Shown here piece after piece: positions 6,986-13,283 of a stretch of 13,283 nt of DNA (the stretch's first letter is position 1; every line of letters begins with the position of its first letter). The stretch comes from DATCVR01 sp036566745. GTDB taxonomy: Bacteria; Actinomycetota; Actinomycetes; Jiangellales; Jiangellaceae. Location: positions 1 to 13,283 of the forward strand of contig DATCVR010000144.1 in the NCBI GenBank assembly GCA_036566745.1, in the 5' to 3' direction. Position numbers and translations under genes: made by a program. Under the pieces are notes generated by a model. That model was given only the letters and a program-made list of their open reading frames with translations, had not been told where the DNA came from and did not search any database.

Positions 6986-7065
6986 GACATCACGCCGGTC
7001 AGGATCGGCGCCCGGCCGGTCAGGATCGGCGCGCGACCGGTCAGGATCGGCACGCGGCCGGTCAC
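6982..7065 (-). CDS. Possible 27-residue coupling ORF between acpS and nnrDE
   Basis: A GTG at 7065 overlaps the acpS stop as GTGA, and the ORF's TGA (6984-6982) overlaps the nnrDE GTG as GTGA. The 27-residue product is almost wholly three copies of a TGR[A/V]PIL unit, encoded by the 21-base tandem repeat. No ribosome-binding site is visible apart from coupling. It may simply be repeat expansion that kept a frame open, and the peptide itself need not have a function. A short coupling ORF would explain how ribosomes reach nnrDE, which has no Shine-Dalgarno. Confidence 0.25.
   Translation of the reverse strand: MTGRVPILTGRAPILTGRAPILTGVMS
6997..7059. repeat. Three tandem copies of a 21-base repeat
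   Basis: Units lie at 6997-7017, 7018-7038 and 7039-7059, each starting GGTCAGGATCGGC on the plus strand and ending CGGCC or CGACC. They differ at only a few positions, and GGTCA at 7060 begins a decayed fourth unit. The unit is a multiple of three. The array lies wholly between acpS and nnrDE. Confidence 0.9.
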
Positions 7066-7421
7066 GACGCCGCCTCCTCGAGCACGACCATCGCCGACGC
7101 CACTCCCGCGTCGTGTGAGAGCGAGAGATGGATGGTCGCGACCGAGAGCTCCTCGCAGCGCGCCGCGACCGTCCCCGTGACAGCGAACCACGGCCGTCCG
7201 GCCTCGTCGCTGACCACCTCGGCGTCGAGCCAGTGCAGGCCGGCCGGCGCCCCGAGCGCCTTGGCGAGCGCTTCCTTGGCGGCGAACCGCGCTGCCTGAG
7301 AGGCGATCGAGCGCCGCTGCTCGGCCGGGGTGAAGACCCGCGTGGCCAGGCCGGGCGTGCGTTCGAGCGTCTCGGCGAAGCGTCGGACGTCGACGACGTC
7401 GATCCCCACTCCCACGATCAC
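7062..7421 (-). CDS. acpS: Holo-[acyl-carrier-protein] synthase
   Basis: AcpS moves the 4'-phosphopantetheine arm of CoA to a serine of apo-ACP, activating it for fatty acid synthesis. The 119-residue product begins MIVGVGIDVVDV, with the magnesium ligand Asp8, and contains RFAAKEALAKAL (45-56) with Glu50, the two signature motifs of the AcpS/PPTase fold. HLSLSHD near residues 97-103 is the usual CoA-binding strand. The start is GTG 7421, which puts GVGID at the position usual for the family. ATG 7439 would add six residues (MCQAGA) and also lacks a ribosome site. It precedes nnrDE on the minus strand. CoaA, which commits pantothenate to its CoA substrate, is encoded nearby. Confidence 0.95.
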   Translation of the reverse strand: MIVGVGIDVVDVRRFAETLERTPGLATRVFTPAEQRRSIASQAARFAAKEALAKALGAPAGLHWLDAEVVSDEAGRPWFAVTGTVAARCEELSVATIHLSLSHDAGVASAMVVLEEAAS

Positions 7422-7498
7422 CGCACCAGCCTGGCACATCCGACGTGTCGTCAGGGCAGGCGCACGCGGCTCACGCGGCGAGGCGCGGGTGGTGTCGC

Positions 7499-7873
7499 TC
7501 AGACCGCGGCCAGTGCCAGCACGACGAGCGGCGGAACCGCCTGGACGAGCGCGCTGCGCGCCAGACTGCGCTCGGTGGCCAGCAGCACGAGCCCGGCCGC
7601 CACCATGCAGCCGCAGGAGAACAGCACCAGCGTCCGGCCGACGGTCTCGTCGCCCACCGCGAGAACGACCACGCCACCCAGCGCTCCGAGCGCCAGAAAC
7701 AGGTTGTAGACGCCCTGGTTGAGAGCCCACTGACGGACCACGTCGACGTCCTCGGGTGCCACCAGGAAGCGCCGGTGGATCTGGGGACGCCGGAACACCA
7801 CGCTCTCGACCACGAAGATGCCCACGTGGATCAGCCCGGCGATCACGGCGAAGACCTGCGCGACGGCGTTCAC
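7499..7873 (-). CDS. Small membrane protein, DUF1304-like
   Basis: This 124-residue protein has four predicted membrane segments, at about residues 3-22, 50-70, 78-97 and 104-124. The conserved-looking loop FRRPQIHRRFLVAPEDV between the first two, followed by QWALNQGVYNLFLALGA, matches what I recall of the DUF1304 family (about 120 residues, no known function). The start is GTG 7873; no clear ribosome site precedes it, and it lies in the palindrome-like CACGTG. It is on the same strand as acpS with a 77-base gap, so co-transcription is possible. The family assignment is from memory of the pattern, and the function is unknown. Confidence 0.75.
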   Translation of the reverse strand: MNAVAQVFAVIAGLIHVGIFVVESVVFRRPQIHRRFLVAPEDVDVVRQWALNQGVYNLFLALGALGGVVVLAVGDETVGRTLVLFSCGCMVAAGLVLLATERSLARSALVQAVPPLVVLALAAV

Positions 7874-7950
7874 GTGATCAGTATGCGGTGATCCACTCGG
7901 CGGCGGACCCGGAATTGGCACCGCGCCCGCAGGTGTGATCGGCTGCGGGC

Positions 7951-8208
7951 GTGCGGATGACGTGGGTCCTCCTGGTGGTGGCGCACGCCGGCCTGGCCGG
8001 GGTGTTCGCGACGTTGGCGGGCGTGACACGCCTCGAGCCGCCGACGACCGCTCAGGCGGCGCTGTTCGCCGCCGAGGCGGCCGCGCTCGTCGCCGCGTCC
8101 GTCGTGTTCGCCCGTGTGTCGTGGCGGCTGTGGCCGCGCCGGGTTCGCCCTGCCCGAGGAACGTCCTGCTCACCGAGCGGCCCTGCGCCGCCACGCCAAT
8201 CACGATGA
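7951..8208 (+). CDS. Small hypothetical membrane protein, possibly frameshifted
   Basis: I do not recognise this 85-residue ORF. Two hydrophobic helices are plain, at about residues 3-24 (MTWVLLVVAHAGLAGVFATLAG) and 37-56 (rich in Ala and Val), followed by a basic patch (RVSWRLWPRR). After about residue 65 the sequence becomes Pro/Arg/Ser-rich and reads like a non-native frame. A third hydrophobic segment is found in another frame at 8205-8264 and ends exactly where the glmS stop begins. The start is GTG 7951 or ATG 7957; no strong ribosome site is seen. It is divergent from the DUF1304-like gene and convergent with glmS. A frameshifted three-helix protein, or two coupled ORFs, fits better than an intact 85-residue protein. 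Confidence 0.45.
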   Translation: MRMTWVLLVVAHAGLAGVFATLAGVTRLEPPTTAQAALFAAEAAALVAASVVFARVSWRLWPRRVRPARGTSCSPSGPAPPRQSR

Positions 8209-8267
8209 TCGCCCTGGTGGGGACGGCGTTCGCATTGGCGGTGGCGGCGGTCGCCGTCACCGGCTGA
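8205..8267 (+). CDS. Possible 20-residue membrane peptide or displaced C-terminus of the upstream ORF
   Basis: ATG 8205 overlaps the TGA of the preceding ORF (8206-8208) as ATGA, the usual coupling arrangement. The 20 codons encode one hydrophobic helix (MIALVGTAFALAV and on). The stop TGA (8265-8267) abuts the glmS stop (8268-8270) with no gap. It is either a tiny coupled membrane peptide or the third helix of the upstream protein displaced by a frameshift. Both rest only on composition and position. Confidence 0.25.
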   Translation: MIALVGTAFALAVAAVAVTG

Positions 8268-10115
8268 TCACTCGACGGTGACGCTCTTGGCGAGGTTGCG
8301 CGGCTGGTCGACGTCGAACCCGCGAGCGCTGGCCATCTCGCAGGCGAAGACCTGCAGCGGCACCGTGGACACCACGGGCTGCAGCAGGGTGGGGGTCTCG
8401 GGCACCCTGATGATGTGGTCGGCGTAGGGCTCGACCGCCTCGTCGCCCTCTTCGGCGATGACGATGGTGCGGGCCCCGCGGGCGCGGACCTCCTGGATGT
8501 TGCTGACGATCTTGTCGTGGAGCAGCGAACGGCCCTTGGGCGACGGCACGACGACGATGATCGGCACGCCTTCCTCGATCAGCGCGATCGGGCCGTGCTT
8601 GAGCTCGCCCGCCGCGAAGCCCTCGGCGTGCATGTACGCCAGCTCCTTCAGCTTCAGCGCACCCTCGAGCGCCACCGGGAACCCGACGTGCCGGCCCAGG
8701 AACAAGACCGAGGTGGCCGAGGAGAGCTCGCGGGCGAGCTTGCGCACCGGCTCCATGGTCTCGAGCACCTGGTCGACCTTGGACGGCAGGTCGGTGAGGT
8801 CACGCACCACCGCGCGGATCTCGTCGCCCCACTTGGTGCCGCGCACCTGGGCGAGGTACAGGCCGACCAGGTAGCAGGCGATGAGCTGGGTCAGGAACGC
8901 CTTGGTGGAGGCGACCGCGACCTCGGGCCCGGCGTAGGTGTAGAGCACGGCGTCGGACTCGCGCGGGATGGTCGAGCCGTTGGTGTTGCAGATGGCCAGG
9001 ACGCGCGCGCCCTGCTCGCGGGCGTGCCGCAGCGCCATGAGAGTGTCCATGGTCTCGCCGGACTGGCTGATCGCGATGACCAGCGTCTGGCGGTCGACCA
9101 CCGGGTCGCGGTAGCGGAACTCGCTGGCGAGCTCGACCTCGCAGGGCACTCGGTTCCAGTGCTCAATGGCGTATTTGGCGACCATGCCGGCGTGATAGGC
9201 GGTGCCGCAGGCGATGATGACGACCTTGCTGATCTCGCGGAGATCGTCGTCGGAGAGCCGCATCTGGTCGAGCGAGAGCAGCCCGTCGGCGCCGATCCGC
9301 CCGAGCAGCGTGTCGGCCACGGCCTTCGGCTGCTCGGCGATCTCCTTGAGCATGAAGTAGTCGTAGCCGTCCTTCTCGGCCGCCGAGGCGTCCCAGTCGA
9401 CGTGGAACCGGCGCTCCTCGGCCGGCTCGCCGTGGAAGTCGGTGAGCGTGACGGCGTCGGGCGTGATGTCGACGACCTGCCCCTCGCCCACCTCGAGTGC
9501 GTCACGAGTGTGGGCGATGAACGCTGAGACGTCGGAGGCGAGGAAGTTCTCGCCGTCGCCGAGGCCGACCACCAGCGGCGAATTGCGGCGCGCGGCGACC
9601 ACCCGGTCGGGTGCGTCGGCGTGAACGGCGAGCAGGGTGAACGCGCCTTCGAGCCGGCGGCAGACCGCACGCATCGCGTCGGCGAGGTCGGCGCCCGTGG
9701 CCGTCTCGGCCGAGAGGAGGTGGGCGACGACCTCGGTGTCGGTGTCGGAGGCGAAGGCGACGCCGGCCTCCTCCAGCTCGGCGCGGAGCCGGGCGAAGTT
9801 CTCGATGATGCCGTTGTGGATCACCGCGACCCGGCCGGACTCGTCGAGGTGGGGGTGGGCGTTACGGTCGGTGGGCGGGCCGTGAGTGGCCCAGCGGGTG
9901 TGCCCCAGGCCGGTGGTCGACGCCGGCAGCGGCTCTTCCTCGAGCGCCTTCTCGAGGTTCGCCAGCTTGCCGGCCCGCTTGGTCGTCGCCAGCGCGCCGT
10001 CGGCGACGATCGCCACGCCCGCTGAGTCGTACCCGCGGTACTCGAGCCTGCGCAGGCCCTCGACGACCACGTCGAGCGCCTGCTGATGACCTACGTATCC
10101 CACGATGCCGCACAC
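8268..10115 (-). CDS. glmS: Glutamine--fructose-6-phosphate aminotransferase (isomerizing)
   Basis: GlmS makes glucosamine-6-phosphate from fructose-6-phosphate and glutamine, the first step towards UDP-GlcNAc for peptidoglycan. The 615-residue length is usual (about 610). It begins MCGIVGYVGHQQ; after removal of Met, Cys2 is the N-terminal nucleophile of the glutaminase domain (1 to about 240). HTRWATHG and HNGIIENF are further glutaminase motifs. Two SIS sugar-isomerase domains follow, with ISQSGETMDTL in the first and ELKHGPIALIEEG in the second. The C-terminus DQPRNLAKSVTVE is the conserved family ending that carries the catalytic lysine. The start is GTG 10115, fixed by the need for Cys at position 2. 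No Shine-Dalgarno precedes it. It is divergent from coaA. Confidence 0.98.
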   Translation of the reverse strand: MCGIVGYVGHQQALDVVVEGLRRLEYRGYDSAGVAIVADGALATTKRAGKLANLEKALEEEPLPASTTGLGHTRWATHGPPTDRNAHPHLDESGRVAVIHNGIIENFARLRAELEEAGVAFASDTDTEVVAHLLSAETATGADLADAMRAVCRRLEGAFTLLAVHADAPDRVVAARRNSPLVVGLGDGENFLASDVSAFIAHTRDALEVGEGQVVDITPDAVTLTDFHGEPAEERRFHVDWDASAAEKDGYDYFMLKEIAEQPKAVADTLLGRIGADGLLSLDQMRLSDDDLREISKVVIIACGTAYHAGMVAKYAIEHWNRVPCEVELASEFRYRDPVVDRQTLVIAISQSGETMDTLMALRHAREQGARVLAICNTNGSTIPRESDAVLYTYAGPEVAVASTKAFLTQLIACYLVGLYLAQVRGTKWGDEIRAVVRDLTDLPSKVDQVLETMEPVRKLARELSSATSVLFLGRHVGFPVALEGALKLKELAYMHAEGFAAGELKHGPIALIEEGVPIIVVVPSPKGRSLLHDKIVSNIQEVRARGARTIVIAEEGDEAVEPYADHIIRVPETPTLLQPVVSTVPLQVFACEMASARGFDVDQPRNLAKSVTVE

Positions 10116-10128
10116 GGCGGTCAGCGTA
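10116..10128 (-). promoter_or_regulatory. Candidate leaderless promoter of glmS (-10 TACGCT)
   Basis: On the minus strand TACGCT (10128-10123) fits the TANNNT -10 pattern and ends seven bases before the glmS GTG. There is no purine-rich ribosome site in between. This is the layout of actinobacterial leaderless genes, in which transcription starts at the start codon. No good -35 is visible. Confidence 0.35.
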
Positions 10129-10190
10129 GTCGCAGACGCCCGAGCAACCTAGTCGCCCTCCCCCGCACTGCCTCCACCAGGCACGTCAGC

Positions 10191-10205
10191 CAGAATGTGG
10201 TCACC
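10191..10205 (+). promoter_or_regulatory. Candidate leaderless promoter of coaA (-10 CAGAAT)
   Basis: CAGAAT (10191-10196) matches four of six -10 positions and ends nine bases before the coaA ATG. The bases between (GTGGTCACC) contain no Shine-Dalgarno. The -35 region is poor. Together with the glmS site this would make a compact divergent promoter pair within the 90 bases between the genes. Confidence 0.3.
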
Positions 10206-11150
10206 ATGGGCGAGCCCCGCGACTTCTCTCCGTTCGTCGACCTGTCCCGCACGGCGTGGGCACGGCTGCGCGACCAGACACCTCTCCCCCTCAACGCCGA
10301 CGAGCTCGAGAAGCTGCGCGGCCTGGGCGACGAGGTCGACCTCGACGAGGTCCGCGACATCTACCTCCCGCTGTCGCGCCTGCTCAACCTCCACGTGCGC
10401 GGCACCGCGCGGCTGCACGAGGCGACCAAGACGTTCCTGGGCACCTACGCCGACCGCACCCCGTTCGTCATCGGCATCGCCGGCTCGGTCGCGGTCGGCA
10501 AGTCGACCACGGCGCGGCTGCTGCGGCTGCTGCTCGCCCGGTGGCCGGACCATCCACGGGTCGCGCTGGTGACCACCGACGGGTTCCTGCTGCCCAACGC
10601 CGAGCTCGAGCGGCGAGGGCTGATGGAGCGCAAGGGCTTCCCGGAGTCGTACGACCGCCGGGCGCTGCTGCGCTTCGTCGCGGCGGTGAAGTCCGGGGAG
10701 CCCGAGGTCAGCGCGCCGGTGTACTCGCACCTCACGTACGACGTGACGGACGATCGGGTGGTGATCCAGCGCCCCGACATCGTGCTGGTCGAGGGCCTCA
10801 ACGTGCTGCAGCCGGCCCGGGTCCGCCCCGACGGGGTTTCCGGGCTCGCGGTGAGCGACTTCTTCGACTTCTCGCTCTACGTCGACGCCGCGCCGGGCGA
10901 CGTGCGCCGGTGGTACGTCGAACGCTTCCTCCGGCTGCGCGAGACGGCGTTCCGGCAGCCGGAGTCGTACTTCCGGCGCTACGCCGAGCTCGACCACGAC
11001 GGCGCCGTGGCGCGCGCCGAACACCTCTGGGACACCATCAACGGCCCGAACCTCGTGCAGAACATCCGGCCCACCCGGGGCCGCGCGACGCTCGCGCTCG
11101 GCAAGGGCCCCGACCATGCGGTCCAGCGCATCCGCCTGCGCAAGATGTGA
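10206..11150 (+). CDS. coaA: Pantothenate kinase, type I
   Basis: CoaA phosphorylates pantothenate with ATP, the first and usually rate-controlling step of CoA synthesis, and type I enzymes are inhibited by CoA. The 314-residue product has the P-loop GIAGSVAVGKST (90-101) and TTDGFLLPNAELERRGLMERKGFPESYD, the substrate-side segment typical of bacterial CoaA. SAPVYSHLTYDV and VEGLNVLQ follow, and the C-terminal NGPNLVQNIRPTRGRATLAL is also diagnostic. The start is ATG 10206, giving MGEPRDFSPFVDLSR as in actinobacterial homologues; in-frame starts upstream would run into the glmS promoter. It is divergent from glmS. The first arm of the long inverted repeat begins within its stop codon. Confidence 0.97.
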   Translation: MGEPRDFSPFVDLSRTAWARLRDQTPLPLNADELEKLRGLGDEVDLDEVRDIYLPLSRLLNLHVRGTARLHEATKTFLGTYADRTPFVIGIAGSVAVGKSTTARLLRLLLARWPDHPRVALVTTDGFLLPNAELERRGLMERKGFPESYDRRALLRFVAAVKSGEPEVSAPVYSHLTYDVTDDRVVIQRPDIVLVEGLNVLQPARVRPDGVSGLAVSDFFDFSLYVDAAPGDVRRWYVERFLRLRETAFRQPESYFRRYAELDHDGAVARAEHLWDTINGPNLVQNIRPTRGRATLALGKGPDHAVQRIRLRKM

Positions 11151-11226
11151 ATGATCACGTTCAGCAGGCAATCACCTGCCCCGGCAGGCCTGCAGGCCTC
11201 GTGAAGCACTCACACGCCTAGTGGTG
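11149..11226 (+). repeat. Left arm of a 78-base inverted repeat flanking the acetyltransferase gene
   Basis: The arm starts with the last two bases of the coaA TGA. Read on the plus strand it aligns without gaps to the complement of 12289-12366, with about 57 of 78 bases identical. The best blocks are GAATGATCACGTTCAGCA (11149-11166, 18/18), CACCTG (11173-11178), CCTGCAGGCCTCGTG (11189-11203, 15/15) and GCCTAGTGG (11216-11224, 8/9). Internal structures are CCTGCC-CC-GGCAGG (11175-11188) and the palindrome AGGCCTGCAGGCCT (11186-11199), which could end coaA transcription. Confidence 0.85.
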
Positions 11227-11244
11227 TGCGCCGCGACGACCGCT

Positions 11245-12243
11245 TCAGAGGTCGCGCTGGTAGCCCGCCGACCAGCCCTCGACGCGGTACCCGAGGGTCT
11301 CGTTGATGGCGATCATGTGCTCGTTGGAGTCGGCGTTCCACGTCCAGATGGCCTGGACGCCGGGCCGGTCGCGGTGCAGCGCCTCGAAGTTCGCAGCCTT
11401 CACCAGCAGCCCGAGCCGATGCCCGCGGTGTCCGGGATCGACGATGGTGGTGTTCTGAAAGCCGCTGACGTCGCTGTCGGAGGCCAGCGAGATACGCGTG
11501 ACTCCGGCCATGGTCGTGCCGTCAGGGGCGATGGCCGCGGCGTTCCAGGTCTGCCGGCCCATCCGAGCCTGCCGCTCCTCGCTGGTACGGATGCGGTCGG
11601 CGTCCCACACCTCAGGCTCGTAATCGAGATCGCCGAGGGGTGCGTCGGTACTCAGCCGCGCCTCGAGCCGGGCGAACTCATCGATGTACTCGTCGGGCGC
11701 GCGGTCGCGCCACGTGACGATGCGATACCCGTCGGAGTGGGCCAGGGCGGCGGCCTCGGCCGCGCGGATGGCGTCGAGATCGAACGGCGGCCGCTGGGCT
11801 CGCGCGATCTCGGTGATCCGACGGGTGAAGCCGTGACGCTCGGCGAAGGCGGTGCCCGGCGTGGTGGGCGAGCCGGCGGGTCCGTCGAGGTAGGAGAGCA
11901 GGCTGGTCCGGCCGTTCTCGCGAGCCTCGGCGACCGCGGCTTCCATCAGGGCCGTGCCGACGCCCCGCCGGCGCGCCTCCGGAGGAACGTAGATCTCGGG
12001 CTCGGCCAGGCTGAGGTTGTCCCGCAGCGGCAGGCCCATGACCGCCGCGCCCACCGCGACACCGTCCTCCTCGGCCAGCCAGAGCCGGCCGTCGTGGTGC
12101 TCGTTGCCCTGGTAGACGACCTGAAGCTCGCGCTGGCGCCACTGCGGGCCCTGTGGGAAGTCGGCCAGCTGGGCGGCCAGGCGGACGTCGAACCACGCGG
12201 TGAAGTCGGAGTCGTCGTTCGGCGTGATCAGGCGAATCTGCAC
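11245..12243 (-). CDS. Two-domain GNAT-family N-acetyltransferase
   Basis: This 332-residue protein has two tandem GNAT domains, so it probably moves an acetyl group from acetyl-CoA to an unknown amine. The first (about 1-150) has the acetyl-CoA loop PPEARRRGVGTALM, with RRRGVG at 91-96. The second (about 170-332) has VDPGHRGHRLGLLV (278-291) and the end motif NADSNEHMIAINETLGYR (313-330), common in this family. The start is GTG 12243, giving MQIRLITPNDD. GTG 12294 would add 17 residues, but lies upstream of an AT-rich GTTAAT (12289-12284) that may be the -10 box. Mycothiol synthase MshD is also a double GNAT, but I do not see its sequence pattern here. The gene sits alone between the arms of a long inverted repeat, in a cluster of essential genes, which suggests later insertion. 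Confidence 0.88.
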   Translation of the reverse strand: MQIRLITPNDDSDFTAWFDVRLAAQLADFPQGPQWRQRELQVVYQGNEHHDGRLWLAEEDGVAVGAAVMGLPLRDNLSLAEPEIYVPPEARRRGVGTALMEAAVAEARENGRTSLLSYLDGPAGSPTTPGTAFAERHGFTRRITEIARAQRPPFDLDAIRAAEAAALAHSDGYRIVTWRDRAPDEYIDEFARLEARLSTDAPLGDLDYEPEVWDADRIRTSEERQARMGRQTWNAAAIAPDGTTMAGVTRISLASDSDVSGFQNTTIVDPGHRGHRLGLLVKAANFEALHRDRPGVQAIWTWNADSNEHMIAINETLGYRVEGWSAGYQRDL

Positions 12244-12288
12244 CAGCCCAGCGTGAGCGGCCGCGACGGGGAGGGGCAACCGAATTAA

Positions 12289-12366
12289 CCCCACGAGGCC
12301 ATCAGGCGCTCCACGAGGCCTGCAGGGGTGGTGCGCCAGGTGTTCAGGTGCTGAACGTGATCATTC
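12289..12366 (-). repeat. Right arm of a 78-base inverted repeat flanking the acetyltransferase gene
   Basis: This arm begins on the minus strand directly after the glmM stop (12369-12367) and is the inverted partner of 11149-11226. Its perfectly matching blocks lie at 12349-12366 and 12312-12326. On the plus strand it contains GTTCAG-GTG-CTGAAC (12342-12356), a 6-pair hairpin that could help end glmM transcription. CCACGAGGCC occurs twice, 20 bases apart (12291 and 12311). Its inner end meets the AT-rich stretch upstream of the acetyltransferase start. Confidence 0.85.
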
Positions 12367-13283
12367 TCAGAGCGCGAGTTCGGTGGCCACCACGGCAGCG
12401 AGGCGGCGGGCCAGGGCCTCGGCCTGCTCCGCCGTGCCGGCTTCGACCATCACCCGCACCAGAGGCTCCGTGCCGGACGGGCGCAGAAGCACGCGTCCGG
12501 TCTCGCCGAGTTCGGCCTCGACCTCGGCCACGGCTCGCTGCACGCCGTCGTCCAGCTCGACCCGCGACTTGTCGACCTTCGGCACGTTGACCAGCACCTG
12601 AGGGAGCCGCTCGACGACGCCGGCCAGCTCGGCCAGCGGCCGGCCCGTGGCGGCCATCTGGGCCAGTACGTTGACGGCGGTCTGGACGCCGTCGCCGGTG
12701 GTGCCGCGGTCGAGCAGGATCACGTGACCGGACTGCTCGCCGCCCAGGGAGTAGCCGCCGGCCTTCATCGCCTCGAGGACGTACCGGTCGCCCACGGCGG
12801 TGTCGATCACGGCGATGCCCGCCTCACGCATGGCCAGCCGGAAGCCCTCGTTGGACATGACGGTGCTGACGACGGTGTTGCCACGCAGCGTGCCGGCGTC
12901 GCGCATCGCCAGGGCCAGGATCGCCAGGATCTGGTCGCCGTCGACCACCGCGCCCTTGGCATCGACGGCCAGGCAGCGATCGGCGTCGCCGTCATGGGCG
13001 ATGCCGACGTCGGCGCCGTGTTCGAGCACGACCTCAGCCAGGCCGTCGATGTGGGTCGAGCCACAGCCGTCGTTGATGTTCAGCCCGTCGGGCTCGGCGC
13101 ACACGGTGACGACGTCGGCCCCGAGCAGCCGTAGCGCCTCGGGAGCGGCCTCATAGGCGGCGCCGTGAGCGCAGTCGACGACCACCTTGAGCCCGTCGAG
13201 ACGGTGTGGGGCACCCCCGACGATGTGCGAGACGTAGCGCTCGAGGCCTTCGGGGTAGTCGCGGACCCGGCCGACACCGGCAC
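12367..13283 (-). CDS. glmM: Phosphoglucosamine mutase, C-terminal part (cut by window end)
   Basis: GlmM converts glucosamine-6-phosphate, the GlmS product, to glucosamine-1-phosphate for UDP-GlcNAc synthesis. About 305 codons of an expected 445 or so are present; the frame is open to the window edge. Visible motifs are DGLKVVVDCAHGAAY, GLNINDGCGSTH, the magnesium loop AHDGDADRC, GGEQSGHVI (sugar-binding, GEQSGH type) and the phosphate-binding RPSGTEPLVRVMVE near the C-terminus. GEQSGH and GLNIN are typical of GlmM rather than of phosphoglucomutase or ManB. The active-site serine loop is outside the window. An internal ATG at 13185 is not the true start. The right inverted-repeat arm directly follows the stop. 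Confidence 0.96.
   Translation of the reverse strand, partial: AGVGRVRDYPEGLERYVSHIVGGAPHRLDGLKVVVDCAHGAAYEAAPEALRLLGADVVTVCAEPDGLNINDGCGSTHIDGLAEVVLEHGADVGIAHDGDADRCLAVDAKGAVVDGDQILAILALAMRDAGTLRGNTVVSTVMSNEGFRLAMREAGIAVIDTAVGDRYVLEAMKAGGYSLGGEQSGHVILLDRGTTGDGVQTAVNVLAQMAATGRPLAELAGVVERLPQVLVNVPKVDKSRVELDDGVQRAVAEVEAELGETGRVLLRPSGTEPLVRVMVEAGTAEQAEALARRLAAVVATELAL

Noticed and set aside
6997..7059. CRISPR-like array
   Set aside because: The 21-base units abut with no spacers and there are no cas genes. It is a simple tandem repeat.
7866..7882. CACGTGATCA near the DUF1304-like start as another copy of the inverted-repeat arm
   Set aside because: Only about 9 bases resemble the arm's TGATCACGT, which is too short and partly coding.
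10116..10205. glmS ribozyme/riboswitch
   Set aside because: The 5' region of glmS is only 90 bases, probably leaderless, and shared with coaA. There is no room for the ribozyme, which is a Gram-positive low-GC feature.
11245..12243. Mycothiol synthase (mshD)
   Set aside because: It shares the double-GNAT layout and similar length, but I could not recognise MshD sequence motifs. I kept the general GNAT call.
11149..12366. Insertion sequence
   Set aside because: The terminal repeats are suggestive, but there is no transposase and no target duplication that I could see.

Overview
The window is GC-rich DNA from an actinomycete. The evidence is the strong third-position G/C bias, the many GTG starts, apparently leaderless genes, and an actinobacterial gene set (nnrDE fusion, acpS, glmS, glmM, coaA, alr). 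The gene order would suit the Propionibacteriales (Nocardioides or Aeromicrobium relatives), but this is inferred from memory of gene order and not shown by the sequence.

The backbone is an envelope and cofactor cluster, mostly on the minus strand. From right to left it holds glmM (cut by the window end), a two-domain GNAT acetyltransferase, coaA (plus strand), glmS, a small plus-strand membrane ORF, a DUF1304-like membrane protein, acpS, the bifunctional nnrDE and alr (cut by the window start). GlmS and GlmM make glucosamine-6-phosphate and glucosamine-1-phosphate for UDP-GlcNAc, and Alr supplies D-alanine for peptidoglycan. CoaA starts CoA synthesis, AcpS uses CoA to activate acyl carrier protein, and NnrDE repairs damaged NAD(P)H.

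Between nnrDE and alr lies a four-gene plus-strand block of a different kind: a secreted immune-inhibitor-A type M6 metalloprotease, a PadR-family repressor, and a DrrAB-type ABC exporter (ATPase plus ABC-2 permease). Two hairpins separate the protease from padR. padR has a clear promoter (TTGACG, 17 bases, AATACT) with a perfect 7+7 inverted repeat over the -10 box, as expected for autorepression. The Shine-Dalgarno sequences of both the protease and the exporter ATPase can be paired away in local hairpins.

The most unusual structure is a 78-base imperfect inverted repeat (about 57 of 78 positions identical, no gaps). Its arms lie directly after the stop codons of coaA and glmM and bracket the acetyltransferase gene as a discrete 1.2 kb cassette. 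Other oddities are a triple 21-base tandem repeat forming a mini-ORF that overlaps both acpS and nnrDE, and a small membrane ORF upstream of glmS whose last membrane segment lies in another frame. I saw no tRNA, rRNA, CRISPR array or insertion sequence, and no gene-free stretch longer than 300 bases. I did not find an obvious new multi-gene system.
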